DNA of 64,000 nt from Azoarcus indigens (GTDB lineage Bacteria; Pseudomonadota; Gammaproteobacteria; Burkholderiales; Rhodocyclaceae). The first letter of the stretch is position 1; each line of letters opens with the position of its first letter. Made by a program: the position numbers and the translations under genes. Below, piece after piece: positions 9,663-18,473 of this stretch. The notes under the pieces are model-generated. The model searched no databases. It saw only the letters and a program-made list of their open reading frames with translations, and was not told the origin of the DNA. Location: positions 62,001 through 126,000 of the forward strand of contig NZ_SNVV01000011.1 in the NCBI RefSeq assembly GCF_004361735.1, given 5' to 3'.

Positions 9663-10232
9663 TCAGTCCTGGCCGTTGCCGATGCGGTAGTGCAGCTGCA
9701 CCAGGCCCATGCTGTGCAACCGGCTGCTGCGCAGTTGCAGCGCGGCGGGCGCGGTATCGCCGCCGAACAGCGCAATGCCGCTGCCCAGGGTGACCGGCAC
9801 CACCGACAGGATGAGATCGGTGAGCAGGCCGCGTACCAGGAACTCGCCGGCCAGCTGGCCGCCGCCCACCAGCCACAGATTGCGCGCGCCGGCGGCGGCG
9901 AGTTCGCCGATGACGGTGGCCGGGTCGTCGGTGGTGATGCGGACGGTGCCGCCCCCTGCCCCGGCCTCTTCCTCATGCAGCGGCCGGCTGCGGTCGCGCG
10001 AGAATACCCGGCAGGGCTTGTCCGCATAGGGCCAGGCGCCCAAGCCCCGGCAGTGCTCGTAGGTGCGGCGGCCCAGCAGCAGGGCGTCGATGCCGGCATA
10101 GAAGTCGGCATAGCCGTAGTCGTCGCCGCTGGCCTCGAAGGGCGCCAGCCAGCCGGTGCCGCCGTTGGCGGTGGCAATGTAGCCATCCACGCTGGCGGCC
10201 ACGTAGTAGGTGATGCGCAGCTCGGCGGGCAT
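9663..10232 (-). CDS. Dihydrofolate reductase-like / RibD C-terminal domain protein
   Basis: The 189-residue protein begins ITYYVAASVDGYIATANGGTGWL, the nucleotide-fold start of RibD_C/DHFR-like reductases. It continues with LLGRRTYEHCRGLGAWPYADKPCRVFSR and LWLVGGGQLAGEFLVRGLLTDLILSVVPVTLGSGIALF, which is the NADPH-binding second half. It is a stand-alone reductase of unknown substrate and lacks the deaminase half of RibD. It starts 7 bp after the stop of the flavoprotein gene, so the two probably form an operon. Confidence 0.87.
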   Translation of the reverse strand: MPAELRITYYVAASVDGYIATANGGTGWLAPFEASGDDYGYADFYAGIDALLLGRRTYEHCRGLGAWPYADKPCRVFSRDRSRPLHEEEAGAGGGTVRITTDDPATVIGELAAAGARNLWLVGGGQLAGEFLVRGLLTDLILSVVPVTLGSGIALFGGDTAPAALQLRSSRLHSMGLVQLHYRIGNGQD

Positions 10233-10239
10233 GGCGACT

Positions 10240-11517
10240 TCAGCGTCCCGCGCGGGCCAGCCAGGCTGCGGCGGCGGTGCCGGCACGGTAGCCGGTGGCG
10301 AAGCAGGCGGTGAGCAGGTAGCCGCCGGTGGGCGCTTCCCAGTCCAGCATCTCGCCGGCGCAGAAAGTGCCGGGGCGCTCGCGCAGCATCAGGTTTTCGT
10401 CCAGCGCGGCGAACTCGACGCCGCCGGCGCAGCTGATGGCTTCGTCCAGCGGCCGGGGCCGCGCCAGCCGCAGCGGCAGGGCCTTGATCAGCGCCGCCAG
10501 CCGCGCCGGCTCGGGGGCCAGGGCGGCGAATTCCTCTGCCGTCACCGCTTCTCGCAGCAGCCCGGCCTTGACCCCCTTGATGCCGGCCTGGCCCTGCAGA
10601 TGGCTGGAGAGGGAGCGGCTGCCGCGCGGGCGCGCCAGCTCGGCGGTGAGGCGCTCCAGGCTGCGGCCGGGCACCAGGTCCAGCTCCAGCACCGCTTCGC
10701 CGCGGGCGGCGATGGCATCGCGCAGCGGCGCGGACAGGGCGTAGATCAGGCTGCCCTCCACCCCGTCGGCGCTGACCACGAATTCGCCCTGGCGCTGCAG
10801 CCATTCGCCGTTGGCGGCCTGCAGGCGGGCGACCACCGGCTTCACCGGTTCGCCGGCATGGCGGCTGCGGAAATGCGCGCTCCAGCCGGCACCCGCCGGC
10901 CCGGTGACGTCGAAGCCGCAGTTGGCCGGCCGCAGGTTGGCGACCGGGATGCCGGCGCTGCGCAGCAGCGCCACCCAGGCGCCATCGGCGCCGAACCTGG
11001 CCCAGCTGCCGCCGCCCAGTGCCAGCACGGTGGCGTCGGCGCGGATGGCGCGCTCGCCCTCAGGCCCGGCGATGCGCAGGCTGCCGTCCGCATTCCAGCC
11101 CAGCCAGCGCTGGCGCACGTCGAAATGCACGCCGGCGGCGCGCAGGCGGGCGAGCCAGGCGCGCAGCAGCGGCGCCGCCTTCATCTGCGCCGGGAAGATC
11201 CGGCCGCTGCTGCCGACGAAGGTGGCGGCACCGAGTTCGTCCGCCCAGGCGCGCAGGGCTTCGGCGCCGAAATCGGCGAGCAGCGGCGTGAGTTCGGCCG
11301 CGCGCTCGCCGTAGCGGCCGAGGAAGGCGTCCTGCGCTTCGGCATGGGTGAGATTGAGTCCGCCGCGGCCGGCGAGGAGGAATTTGCGCCCGACCGAGGG
11401 CATGGCCTCGAACAGGGTGACGTTGCGTCCGCCACCGGCCAGTTGCTCTGCCGCCATCAGCCCGGCGGGGCCGCCGCCGATCACGACGGCTTCATGGAAC
11501 TGCCCGTTTTCTGCCAT
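10240..11517 (-). CDS. HI0933/YhiN-family FAD-dependent flavoprotein
   Basis: The protein is 425 residues. The Rossmann dinucleotide motif VVIGGGPAGLMAAEQLAGGG is at the N-terminus. Family motifs follow: GRKFLLAGRGGLNLTH, TVLALGGGSWARFGADGAW, and near the C-terminus FCAGEMLDWEAPTGGYLLTACFATGYRAG. The shorter sequence fits the TIGR03862 subgroup of the HI0933 family. These are predicted FAD-binding oxidoreductases, and the physiological reaction is not established. The start MAENGQF is chosen because the extra 30 codons upstream are low-quality sequence. Possibly co-transcribed with the RibD-like gene below. Confidence 0.88.
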   Translation of the reverse strand: MAENGQFHEAVVIGGGPAGLMAAEQLAGGGRNVTLFEAMPSVGRKFLLAGRGGLNLTHAEAQDAFLGRYGERAAELTPLLADFGAEALRAWADELGAATFVGSSGRIFPAQMKAAPLLRAWLARLRAAGVHFDVRQRWLGWNADGSLRIAGPEGERAIRADATVLALGGGSWARFGADGAWVALLRSAGIPVANLRPANCGFDVTGPAGAGWSAHFRSRHAGEPVKPVVARLQAANGEWLQRQGEFVVSADGVEGSLIYALSAPLRDAIAARGEAVLELDLVPGRSLERLTAELARPRGSRSLSSHLQGQAGIKGVKAGLLREAVTAEEFAALAPEPARLAALIKALPLRLARPRPLDEAISCAGGVEFAALDENLMLRERPGTFCAGEMLDWEAPTGGYLLTACFATGYRAGTAAAAWLARAGR

Positions 11518-11610
11518 TTGCTGCCGCTGGAGATGTGCTGGGGGAGCGGCGATTGTACGTGCTGCGGCATGGCCGCAGGCGTGCGGCTTGGCGCGGTCTG
11601 GTGGCATGTT

Positions 11611-12240
11611 TCAGCGGCGGGCGAGCGCGGCCAGCCGGCGGTCGTGCAGGCGGGAGAGCAGCAGCAGGGCGGCGACGGCACCGAGCAGCGCGCAGAACAT
11701 GTCGGACTGGGTGTCCCAGGGATCGCCCTGGGTGCCGAGGAATTCGTCCGCGCCCTGGCCGAGGGCGAGGGCGGCACCCCATTCGATCAGTTCGTAGGCA
11801 GCGCTGATCGCCAGCGCGATGCAGACGCAGATGAAGCCCAGCATGCGGCGGCCCCTGACGTAGGCGCCGCGCAGCAGGATCTCGCGCGCCACCATCGCCG
11901 GCACGAAGCCCTGCATCAGGTGGCCGATCTTGTCGTAAGGGTTGCGGCCGAGCTGGAAAGCCTCCTGCAGCCAGAAGCCCAGCGGCACCCGGGCGTAGGT
12001 GTAGGCGCCGCCGAGGATGAGCACCAGCGCATGCGCGGCGATCAGCAGGTAGAGCAGATCGGTGAGGGGATGGCGCCGCCAGGTGGCCGCCAGCAGCGGC
12101 AGGGCCAGCAGCACCGGCGCCACTTCCAGCAACCAGGTGCCGCGGTCGTAGGGCGCGCGGCCGGAAACGGCGAGGGCGGCGATCACCAGCAGGGCGAGCG
12201 CCGCCGGCAGCGCCGGGCGGGCGGCGGCGCGTGAGGGCAT
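11611..12240 (-). CDS. DUF2238 (YjdF-type) inner-membrane protein
   Basis: The 209-residue protein has five to six hydrophobic helices. The conserved DUF2238 elements are NPYDKIGHLMQGFVPAMVAREI, AISAAYELIEWGAAL and GTQGDPWDTQSDMFCALLGA, which carry acidic and histidine residues within the membrane region. The function of this family is unknown. Its ATG shares one base with the stop of the upstream DUF2059 gene (TGATG), so the two are probably translationally coupled. Confidence 0.85.
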   Translation of the reverse strand: MPSRAAARPALPAALALLVIAALAVSGRAPYDRGTWLLEVAPVLLALPLLAATWRRHPLTDLLYLLIAAHALVLILGGAYTYARVPLGFWLQEAFQLGRNPYDKIGHLMQGFVPAMVAREILLRGAYVRGRRMLGFICVCIALAISAAYELIEWGAALALGQGADEFLGTQGDPWDTQSDMFCALLGAVAALLLLSRLHDRRLAALARR

Positions 12241-12782
12241 CAACGGCTGGGAGCGGGCTTGCCTTGTTGCTGTTGGGCGCGGCGCTGTTCGTTCACCGCT
12301 TCCTGGATGGCGGTTTTCAGTTGCTGCATCAAGGGCGCCAGGCGCTCCTGCGTCATCATCATGCTCTTCTGCATCACGATAGGCATCTTGCGGGTGAAGG
12401 CGTGGCCGGCCTCGCTCTCGTAGAAGCGGATCAGGCCGTCGATCTCCGGCTGGGTGAAGGTTTCGGTGTAGAGCTGGACGTAGAAGCCTTCCATCTTCTC
12501 CCACGACAGTTCGTTGCGGACCTGGCCGGCCAGCTTGGCGATGACCTTGTCGGCAACCGCCTTGGCGGCGGCGGGATCGGGCGAGTTGGCCATGTTCTGC
12601 TCGAAGGCGCGGCGCATCATCACCTCCACCTGGCCCTGGTTCTGCTCCATCAGCTTGCGGGTTTCGGTGACCGCCAGCAGCTTGTCCACCGAGGCGCGGG
12701 TAGGCGTCTGCGCCTGGGCGATGCCCATGCCGGCGGTGAAGAGGAAGAGACAGGAGATGAGGCGGATCGCGTAGCGGTTCAT
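12240..12782 (-). CDS. Exported DUF2059 protein
   Basis: The protein has 180 residues with a clear signal peptide (MNRYAIRLISCLFLFTAGMG, cleaved near AQA/QTP). The mature part is helical with the DUF2059 pattern, YVQLYTETFTQPEIDGLIRFYESEAGHAF, then KMPIVMQKSMMMTQERL, and ends in a glutamine-rich tail. It should be periplasmic. The role of the family is not established. It starts the two-gene unit with the DUF2238 membrane protein. Confidence 0.85.
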   Translation of the reverse strand: MNRYAIRLISCLFLFTAGMGIAQAQTPTRASVDKLLAVTETRKLMEQNQGQVEVMMRRAFEQNMANSPDPAAAKAVADKVIAKLAGQVRNELSWEKMEGFYVQLYTETFTQPEIDGLIRFYESEAGHAFTRKMPIVMQKSMMMTQERLAPLMQQLKTAIQEAVNEQRRAQQQQGKPAPSR

Positions 12783-12870
12783 GACTGCGGCTCCAGGAGG
12801 GGAGAGAAGGGCCAGCGCGGTGAGGCGGCTGAGTGCGGGGCGGGCCGCGGTGGGCCCGGGGTGGGCGGGA

Positions 12871-13557
12871 TTATCGCATGGCCGAAGCATGGACGCCGGC
12901 GCTTGCTGGCTTCTGGCCGAGCAGGAAGGCGAGGAGTTCGTCCATGTCGTGGAGCAGGGCACGCGGGGCGGTGGCCTGAAGTGCGTCCGGCAGGGTGTAG
13001 CCCCAGGCGACGGCGGCGAAGTCCAGGCCGCAGGCGCGGGCGGCCTCGGCATCGCGGATCTCGTCGCCGATGGAAACCGCCTCCGCCGCCCGCACGCCAG
13101 CCTGGTGCAGCAGCTTCTCGTACTTGCCGCGCTTGCCGAACAGCGCGCTGCCACAGGCGAAGTGGCGGAAGCGGGCGCTGTTCTGCGGGCCGAGGATGCG
13201 CTCGGCGTTGGCGCGGCTGTTGGAGGTGGCCAGCGCCAGCGCCATCCCGGAGGCATCCAGTTGGGCCAGGGCGTCATCCACGCCGGGGAAGAGGCGGATG
13301 GTGGCGATGTCGCGGCTCATCAGCCGGCGCATGTCGGCCGTCACCGCCGGCAGCTTCCACAGCGGCAGGCCGACGTGGGCGAGGATCTGGCGCGCGCCCT
13401 GGCCGCGCAGCATGTCCACTTCGTGTGCCTCGACCCGGCGGAAGCGGTGGCGCCCGGCCATCAGGTTGATGGCGCCGAGGAACCAGCCGAGCGAGTCGGC
13501 GAGCGTGCCGTCGAGGTCGAAGATGGCGAGGCGGTAGGCGGGCGGGGAGGCAGGCAT
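12871..13557 (-). CDS. HAD-family phosphatase (Gph-like)
   Basis: The protein has 228 residues. HAD motif I is FDLDGTLADS (nucleophile Asp15). Motif II is LALATSNSR. The lysine of motif III is probably in KRGKYEKLL, and motif IV is SIGDEIRDAEAARACGL. A helical cap lies between motifs I and II (residues about 20-85), the subclass I layout of phosphoglycolate phosphatase relatives. Substrate unknown. Confidence 0.88.
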   Translation of the reverse strand: MPASPPAYRLAIFDLDGTLADSLGWFLGAINLMAGRHRFRRVEAHEVDMLRGQGARQILAHVGLPLWKLPAVTADMRRLMSRDIATIRLFPGVDDALAQLDASGMALALATSNSRANAERILGPQNSARFRHFACGSALFGKRGKYEKLLHQAGVRAAEAVSIGDEIRDAEAARACGLDFAAVAWGYTLPDALQATAPRALLHDMDELLAFLLGQKPASAGVHASAMR

Positions 13558-13652
13558 GGCGGAACGGAGTGGCGGTCTGTGGCGGGAGGCCGGGGCGTGG
13601 TGATAGCCGCGTTCGCTCGCGGCAATGTCGGCGGGATTGCGTGTGGCGCGGT

Positions 13653-13708
13653 GCGGCCGGCCAGGCGCGGCCGGCTAGGTGCGGCCGGCCAGGCACGGCC
13701 GGCGAGCT
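13653..13708. repeat. Four tandem 14-bp GC-rich repeats
   Basis: Units GCGGCCGGCCAGGC, GCGGCCGGCTAGGT, GCGGCCGGCCAGGC and ACGGCCGGCGAGCT run head to tail in the gap between the VOC gene stop (13714) and the HAD gene. Units 1 and 3 are identical. No coding role is seen. Confidence 0.75.
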
Positions 13709-13713
13709 GCGGC

Positions 13714-14121
13714 TCAGCCGCCGGCGATCTCCCAGAACATCGCCTCTACCTTGTGGCCGTCGAGGTCGCGCACGAAGCAGCCGTAGTAAGGCTCGCCGTA
13801 GTGTGGCCGCGGGCCGGGGGCGCCCTCGCCGCTGGCACCGGCCGCCAGCGCGGCCTGGTAGAAGGCATCCACCTCGGCGCGGGAGCGGGCGAGGAAGCCG
13901 ATGTGGGTACCGTTGCCGACGGCGGCCGGCTGGCCGTCCAGCGGCGTCTGGATCCAGAACTCCGGGTAGGCGCGGCCGTAGGCGGTGGCGCCTTCGTGCT
14001 CCAGCACCCGGCGGCAGCCCAGCGGGGCGAGCACCTGGTCGTAGAAGGCCTGGGCCTTGCCGTATTGATTGGTGCCCAGGGAAACGTGTGAAAGCAGGCT
14101 GACCGGCAGGTTGTCACTCAT
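13714..14121 (-). CDS. VOC-family protein
   Basis: This 135-residue single-domain VOC protein has HVSLGTNQYGKAQAFYDQVLAPLGCRR at the N-terminus, GTHIGFLARSRAEVDAFYQAALAAGA in the middle and YYGCFVRDLDGHKVEAMFW at the end. The last element carries the usual terminal glutamate ligand. It belongs to the small glyoxalase-like lineage and differs from the protein at 4993-5346. Substrate unknown. Confidence 0.85.
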   Translation of the reverse strand: MSDNLPVSLLSHVSLGTNQYGKAQAFYDQVLAPLGCRRVLEHEGATAYGRAYPEFWIQTPLDGQPAAVGNGTHIGFLARSRAEVDAFYQAALAAGASGEGAPGPRPHYGEPYYGCFVRDLDGHKVEAMFWEIAGG

Positions 14122-14148
14122 CGGCGGCTCCGGTGGACAGGCAAGGAT

Positions 14149-14589
14149 TCAGCTGGCGGCGGCATAGGCCAGGGCGCGCTGGCGGAAGGCGGCCGGCAAG
14201 GGCGCGATGCGGCGGGTCTGGTAGTTGAAGAAGACAATGCCGCTCTTGCCGCAGGCGATCTCCCGGCCGCTGTCGCGGTCGCTCATGCGCCATGGCAGGT
14301 CGCAGCCGTACTTGTTGAAATCATCCACGCCCATCGTTACGACCATGGTTTCGCCGTGGAAGGCCTCGGAGCGGTACTGCACCGCGGCGTCGGCCAGGAT
14401 CACGCCCACGCCTTCCACATCGGATTCCTTGTAGCCCAGCGCCTTGAAGAAGCGGGCGCGGGTTTCGGACACCAGCGTGAGCAGCAGGGCGTTGTCCAGG
14501 TGGCCGGCGGCATTGAGATGGCTGAGGTAGAGCGGCAACTCGACGCGGAAGGGAAGCTGCTCGGGCAGCTCGATCTGGATGCGTGGCAT
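14149..14589 (-). CDS. Hotdog-fold thioesterase (4HBT type)
   Basis: The 146-residue protein has the acyl-CoA thioesterase pattern: FRVELPLYLSHLNAAGHLDNALLLTLVSETRARFFKALGY, then GVILADAAVQYRSEAFHGE and GKSGIVFFNYQTRRIAPLP. The position of the catalytic Asp in the 4-hydroxybenzoyl-CoA thioesterase subgroup (HxDxxGHxDNxxY) is here partly altered (HLNAAGHLDNA), so the catalytic mechanism is not assured. It is likely a cytoplasmic acyl-CoA thioesterase of unknown chain preference. Confidence 0.82.
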   Translation of the reverse strand: MPRIQIELPEQLPFRVELPLYLSHLNAAGHLDNALLLTLVSETRARFFKALGYKESDVEGVGVILADAAVQYRSEAFHGETMVVTMGVDDFNKYGCDLPWRMSDRDSGREIACGKSGIVFFNYQTRRIAPLPAAFRQRALAYAAAS

Positions 14590-14678
14590 GGCGGCGGGAG
14601 GCCTTGCGAAGCGCGTGGGGAGGTGGGTGGGGAGGGGCAGCCCGGCCGCGGGCGAGGCTCGCGCGGCCGGTCGGGCGC

Positions 14679-15191
14679 TCAGCTCTGCGGCGGAATGCGC
14701 AGCACCTGGCCGGGGTAGATCTTGTCCGGGTGCTTCAGCATCGGCCGGTTGGCCTCGAAGATGCTGGCGTACTTGTTGGCGTTGCCGTAGTACTGCTTGG
14801 CGATGGCGGACAGGGTTTCGCCGCGCATCACGGTGTGGAAGCGCGCCTCCGGCTCCGGCGTGGCCAGGGTCAGCTTGTCCTCCACCTGGGAGACGCCCTT
14901 GACGTTGCCGGCGGCGAGCAGGATGCGCTCGCGGGTGGCCTGGTCCGGCGCGGTGCCGGACACGGTGGCGGTGGTGGTGGCGCCGTCGAAGCTCACCGCC
15001 AGATCGGGCGGCGCGAGCTGCAGGGAAACGATGTAGGTCTTGATCGCTTCGCCGGCGCGGGCATTGGCGGCGGCGATCTTCTCGGCGGTGGAGGGGGGCG
15101 CGGCGGCGCTGCCCGGCGGCGGTGCGCTTGCCGTGTCGTCGCTGCCGAAGAGTTTTTCACCTGCGTCCTTGATGAAGCCGAACAGTCCCAT
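14679..15191 (-). CDS. kbp: Kbp-like BON and LysM domain protein (YgaU family)
   Basis: The protein has 170 residues against 149 in E. coli Kbp. It begins MGLFGFIKDAGEKLFG like Kbp, followed by an alanine/proline-rich insertion of about 20 residues that accounts for the extra length. A BON domain covers about 60-112 (VSFDGATTTATVSGTAPDQATRERILLAAGNVKGV) and a LysM domain covers 118-168 (HTVMRGETLSAIAKQYYGNANKY, ANRPMLKHPDKIYPGQVLRIP). E. coli Kbp is a cytoplasmic potassium-binding protein. There is no signal peptide here either. Confidence 0.88.
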   Translation of the reverse strand: MGLFGFIKDAGEKLFGSDDTASAPPPGSAAAPPSTAEKIAAANARAGEAIKTYIVSLQLAPPDLAVSFDGATTTATVSGTAPDQATRERILLAAGNVKGVSQVEDKLTLATPEPEARFHTVMRGETLSAIAKQYYGNANKYASIFEANRPMLKHPDKIYPGQVLRIPPQS

Positions 15192-15365
15192 GTGGGTCTC
15201 CTGACTGTGGGGGAAGCGAGTTGGGCAGAGCATAGACCAAGATGCCGCCCCAGGCCTATTTGGGGCAATGCTTTCCCGCTGCCCATGCCGTTCGCTTTGG
15301 TCTAGACTGCCCCGCGGTGTTGGGAAGCCGATGAAATTTGAACCCGGGTTGCTGGAGGAAGAAAG

Positions 15366-15866
15366 ATGTTCGATCAGGAAGACGGTGAGCTGAACATAGT
15401 GATGGGCGTGCTGTTCGGCATCATCGCGCTGGTGATTGCCTTTGTCATCGGCATCGCCACCTACGCCAGCCGCGGCCAGGCCGTGGCGCCGGTCGAGGTG
15501 GAGGTGGTGCAGCTGGACGGCGGCGTGGCCTTCGTCGAGGTGGAAGAGGTGGGCGAGCCGCTGGTGAAGCTGTACTTCGAAGTAGGCGAATACAGGCTGC
15601 CGGGCGGCTTCGAGGATGCGCTGTCGCGGGTGGTGTCCGAGCTGCAGGCGCGACCGGACGCGGTGGTGCTGGTTTCCGGCTATCACGATGAAACCGGCGG
15701 TGCCGAGATCAACGCCACCCTGGCGCGCCAGCGCGCACTGCAGGTGCGCGAAGCCCTGTACGCGGTTGGCGTGCCGGAGGCGAAGGTGAGGCTGCGCAAG
15801 CCGGCGGTGACCCTGGGCGACGGCGAGGCTGCCGAGGCGCGCCGGGTGGAGATCCGGGTGCAGTAA
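15366..15866 (+). CDS. Membrane-anchored OmpA-like domain protein
   Basis: The protein has 166 residues. One N-terminal membrane helix (VLFGIIALVIAFVIGIATYA) is followed by a periplasmic OmpA/MotB-type peptidoglycan-binding fold: VKLYFEVGEYRLPGGFEDALSRVV, VVLVSGYHDETGGAEINATLARQRALQVREALYAVGV and RRVEIRV. The Asp and Arg residues used to bind diaminopimelate are in DETGGAEIN...LARQRA. The start has GGAGGAAGAA just upstream. Expected to tether the inner membrane to the cell wall. Confidence 0.82.
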   Translation: MFDQEDGELNIVMGVLFGIIALVIAFVIGIATYASRGQAVAPVEVEVVQLDGGVAFVEVEEVGEPLVKLYFEVGEYRLPGGFEDALSRVVSELQARPDAVVLVSGYHDETGGAEINATLARQRALQVREALYAVGVPEAKVRLRKPAVTLGDGEAAEARRVEIRVQ

Positions 15867-15913
15867 GCCTGCACCGGGCCGCCGGCGCAGGCGCTGGCGG
15901 CAGGAGGGAGAAC

Positions 15914-15942
15914 GCGGCCGGGATACCCGGCCGCTTTTTTTT
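15914..15942 (+). terminator. Rho-independent terminator after the OmpA-like gene
   Basis: A 9-bp perfect GC stem (GCGGCCGGG and complement) with a 3-base loop is followed by eight T residues. It also separates this gene from the convergent gspD end. Confidence 0.92.
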
Positions 15943-15989
15943 GCCGTCGCCTGCGTAGCTGCCCAGGCCGGGCTGGGCGCCGGCGCGGC

Positions 15990-18473
15990 TCAGCGGGCCA
16001 GCGTGCCGGCAGTCACCGCCTCCACCGGGGTAGCGAGGGTGCCGTTTGCCGGCGCCGGCAGCGCCGAGGCCAGCGGCACTTCCGGCACCCGCTCCAGCCG
16101 GCCCAGGCTGAGGCGCGCCTCGCCCTGCAGGCTCTTCAGACCCTGCATGCGGTTGCGGATCTCGCTGCCGATGTCGCGTACATCCTGCTCGCTGCGTATC
16201 ACCCGCGGGGTGATCATCACCAGCAGCTCGGTGCGCACCGTGCTGACGGTGGTGGCGCCGAACAGGTTGCCCACCACCGGCAGGTCGTGCAGCACCGGGA
16301 TGCCCTGCTTGCCGCGCGTCTTGTTGTCGCGGATCAGGCCGCCGAGCACGATGGTCTCGCCGGAGCGCACTGACACCCGGCTCACCACCTGGCGCTGGTT
16401 GAAGGCGCGCTGGCCGGTGGCGGAGTCTTCCTCGCCGACGTCGGTGATGGCCTGGTTCACGTCCAGCGACACCATGTCGCCGGCGTTTACCGAGGGCGTC
16501 ACCGCCAGCATCACGCCGGTGTCCTTGTACTGGATGGAGCTGGTGGTGGTGCCGCCGTCGGTGATGGTGGTGGAGGAGCGTATCGGCTGTTGGTCGCCGA
16601 CCTGGATGGTGGCGGTGTGGTTGTCCTGCACCATCACCGTGGGGTTGGAGAGCACATTGAGCAGGGAGCGGGTGGCGAGCGTGTTCAGCACCGCGCGCAC
16701 CGAGCCGGCCGGGTTGATCGCCGAGTAGAAGAAGCCCTGGCCGGTGTTGCTGATGGCGCCGCTGTCGGTGCTGCTCAACTGGCCCTGGCCGGTCCAGCCG
16801 CCGCGCAGGCTGTTCTGGAAGTACCACTGCAGGCCGTACTTCAGCTCGTCGCTCAGCGTCACTTCGACGATGCTGGCCTCGATCAGCACCTGGGTGGGCG
16901 CCACGTCCAGCCGCCGCAGCGCGGCCTCGATGCGGCGGTAGTCGCGCCGGCTGGCGTGGATCAGCAGGGCGTTGTTGTGATTGTCCGCCACTACGCGGAT
17001 GGCCTGCCCCTGGCCCAGGCTGACCTGGGTGACCGCGGTGCCGCTGACCTGCGCGCCGCTGCCGAAGGCGCTGGTGGTGCCGGTTCCGCTGCCGCCGAAC
17101 GCGCTGGTGCCCGAGCCCAGGCTGCCGAAGCTGGTGCCGGTGCTGCCCTGGCTGCGCGCCAGGCCGTTGGCGACGCCGCTGCCGCTGCTGCTTTCGATCT
17201 GGCCGCTGCCATAGAGGCCATTGAGCAGGTCGGCGAGATGCTGGGCGGAGCCGTTCTGCACCGGATAGACGTAGAGCTGGCCATCGGCGTCGCTGTCCTG
17301 CGGATTGTCCAGGCGTTCTATCCATACCCGTACCTGCTCCAGGTAGTGGGCGCGCGGGGTGACCACCAGCAGGGCGTTGAGCCGCTCTATCGCCATCACC
17401 CGGACAAGGCCGGCGAGCGGGCCGGCCTGCTCGGTGTCGGTGGTGGCGTTGGCGCCGTTCTGGTTGCGCTGGGCGGCGCGGTTGGCCTGGGCGTTGTTCG
17501 CCTGGCTGGGCGTGCTGCGGCCGGCCGAGGCATTGGCGGTGTTGCGGCTGGCCGGCGCCTGCGCGGTGCTGGCGCTGCTGTCCCGCTCCAGGATCACCGT
17601 GCTGCTGCCGAGCAGGGCGTTCAGTTCCTGGGCGAGGTCGCGGGCGGAGCCGTTGTTCAGCGGGAACAGCCCGACCGACATGCCCTTGAGGAAATCCACG
17701 TCGAAGGTGGCGATGATCTCCAGCCAACCGTCGAGCTGGTTGCGGCTGCCGGCGAGCATCAGCAGGTTGCGCACGGTGTCCACCCGCAGCAGCGCCTCGT
17801 TGCTCGCCACCGGGCGCAGGATGTCGGCCATCTCGCCGGCGCCGATGTACTGCAGCGGCACGATCACCGTACCGGCGCCGGCGGCCAGTGCGCCGGCCTG
17901 GCGCGGCAGCGGCACCGAGGATTTCAGCGCGTCCGACTTGCCCACCCGGTAGCGGCCGGCGGCGTCCGCCACCATGGCGATGCCGTTGGCCTGGAGCAGG
18001 GATTCCAGCAGCGGCAGCACCTGCTCGCGCGGCACCGGCGCCTGGGTGTGCAGACTGATTTCGCCGCTGAGCGGGGTGACCAGCGCGTAATCCACTTTCA
18101 GCAGGTCGCCGAGGATGGCGTGCACCACCTCGGTGACCGGCGCCTGCTCGAAACGCAGCGAGATGGCCTCGCCGCGGCCGCTGATCTGGCCGCGGGCGGA
18201 GGGCGTGGCGATCATCAGGTCGCTGCCCGGCTGCAGCGTGGGGGCGAGGCGGCGCCCGTCGTCCGGCTTCTCCTGCGGCGGTAGCGGGCGCGGTGCCCAG
18301 GTTGGCGTTCTGGTTTCCGCGCTGGTGGCTGCACTCGCCGCCGCACTGGCCGCCGCAGCGGATTCCGCCAGGCTGCGCTCCAGTGGCGGCGTGGTGCCGC
18401 AGGCCGCCAGCGGCAGGGTGAGGGCGAGGCAGTAGGCTGTCTTGAGCTTCATCCGGAATCGCGGCCTGTTCAT
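15990..18473 (-). CDS. gspD: Type II secretion system secretin GspD
   Basis: The protein has 827 residues. A lipoprotein-type signal (LALTLPLAAC) is followed by a helical linker. N0 and N1-N3 ring domains follow, interrupted by a Ser/Gly/Asn-rich insertion at about residues 330-480. The C-terminal secretin domain contains VPVLHDLPVVGNLFGATTVSTVRTELLVMITPRVIR, the family signature. It forms the outer-membrane channel. The ATG at 18473 overlaps the stop of the preceding gene (TGATG), but an internal ATG at 18452 would give a more typical short signal peptide. It is the last gene of the gsp operon, the position it has in Xanthomonas xps. Confidence 0.95.
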   Translation of the reverse strand: MNRPRFRMKLKTAYCLALTLPLAACGTTPPLERSLAESAAAASAAASAATSAETRTPTWAPRPLPPQEKPDDGRRLAPTLQPGSDLMIATPSARGQISGRGEAISLRFEQAPVTEVVHAILGDLLKVDYALVTPLSGEISLHTQAPVPREQVLPLLESLLQANGIAMVADAAGRYRVGKSDALKSSVPLPRQAGALAAGAGTVIVPLQYIGAGEMADILRPVASNEALLRVDTVRNLLMLAGSRNQLDGWLEIIATFDVDFLKGMSVGLFPLNNGSARDLAQELNALLGSSTVILERDSSASTAQAPASRNTANASAGRSTPSQANNAQANRAAQRNQNGANATTDTEQAGPLAGLVRVMAIERLNALLVVTPRAHYLEQVRVWIERLDNPQDSDADGQLYVYPVQNGSAQHLADLLNGLYGSGQIESSSGSGVANGLARSQGSTGTSFGSLGSGTSAFGGSGTGTTSAFGSGAQVSGTAVTQVSLGQGQAIRVVADNHNNALLIHASRRDYRRIEAALRRLDVAPTQVLIEASIVEVTLSDELKYGLQWYFQNSLRGGWTGQGQLSSTDSGAISNTGQGFFYSAINPAGSVRAVLNTLATRSLLNVLSNPTVMVQDNHTATIQVGDQQPIRSSTTITDGGTTTSSIQYKDTGVMLAVTPSVNAGDMVSLDVNQAITDVGEEDSATGQRAFNQRQVVSRVSVRSGETIVLGGLIRDNKTRGKQGIPVLHDLPVVGNLFGATTVSTVRTELLVMITPRVIRSEQDVRDIGSEIRNRMQGLKSLQGEARLSLGRLERVPEVPLASALPAPANGTLATPVEAVTAGTLAR

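Noticed and set aside
10210-12234. 674-codon plus-strand frame
   Set aside because: Shadow of the HI0933 flavoprotein and DUF2238 genes, whose motifs are clear on the minus strand.
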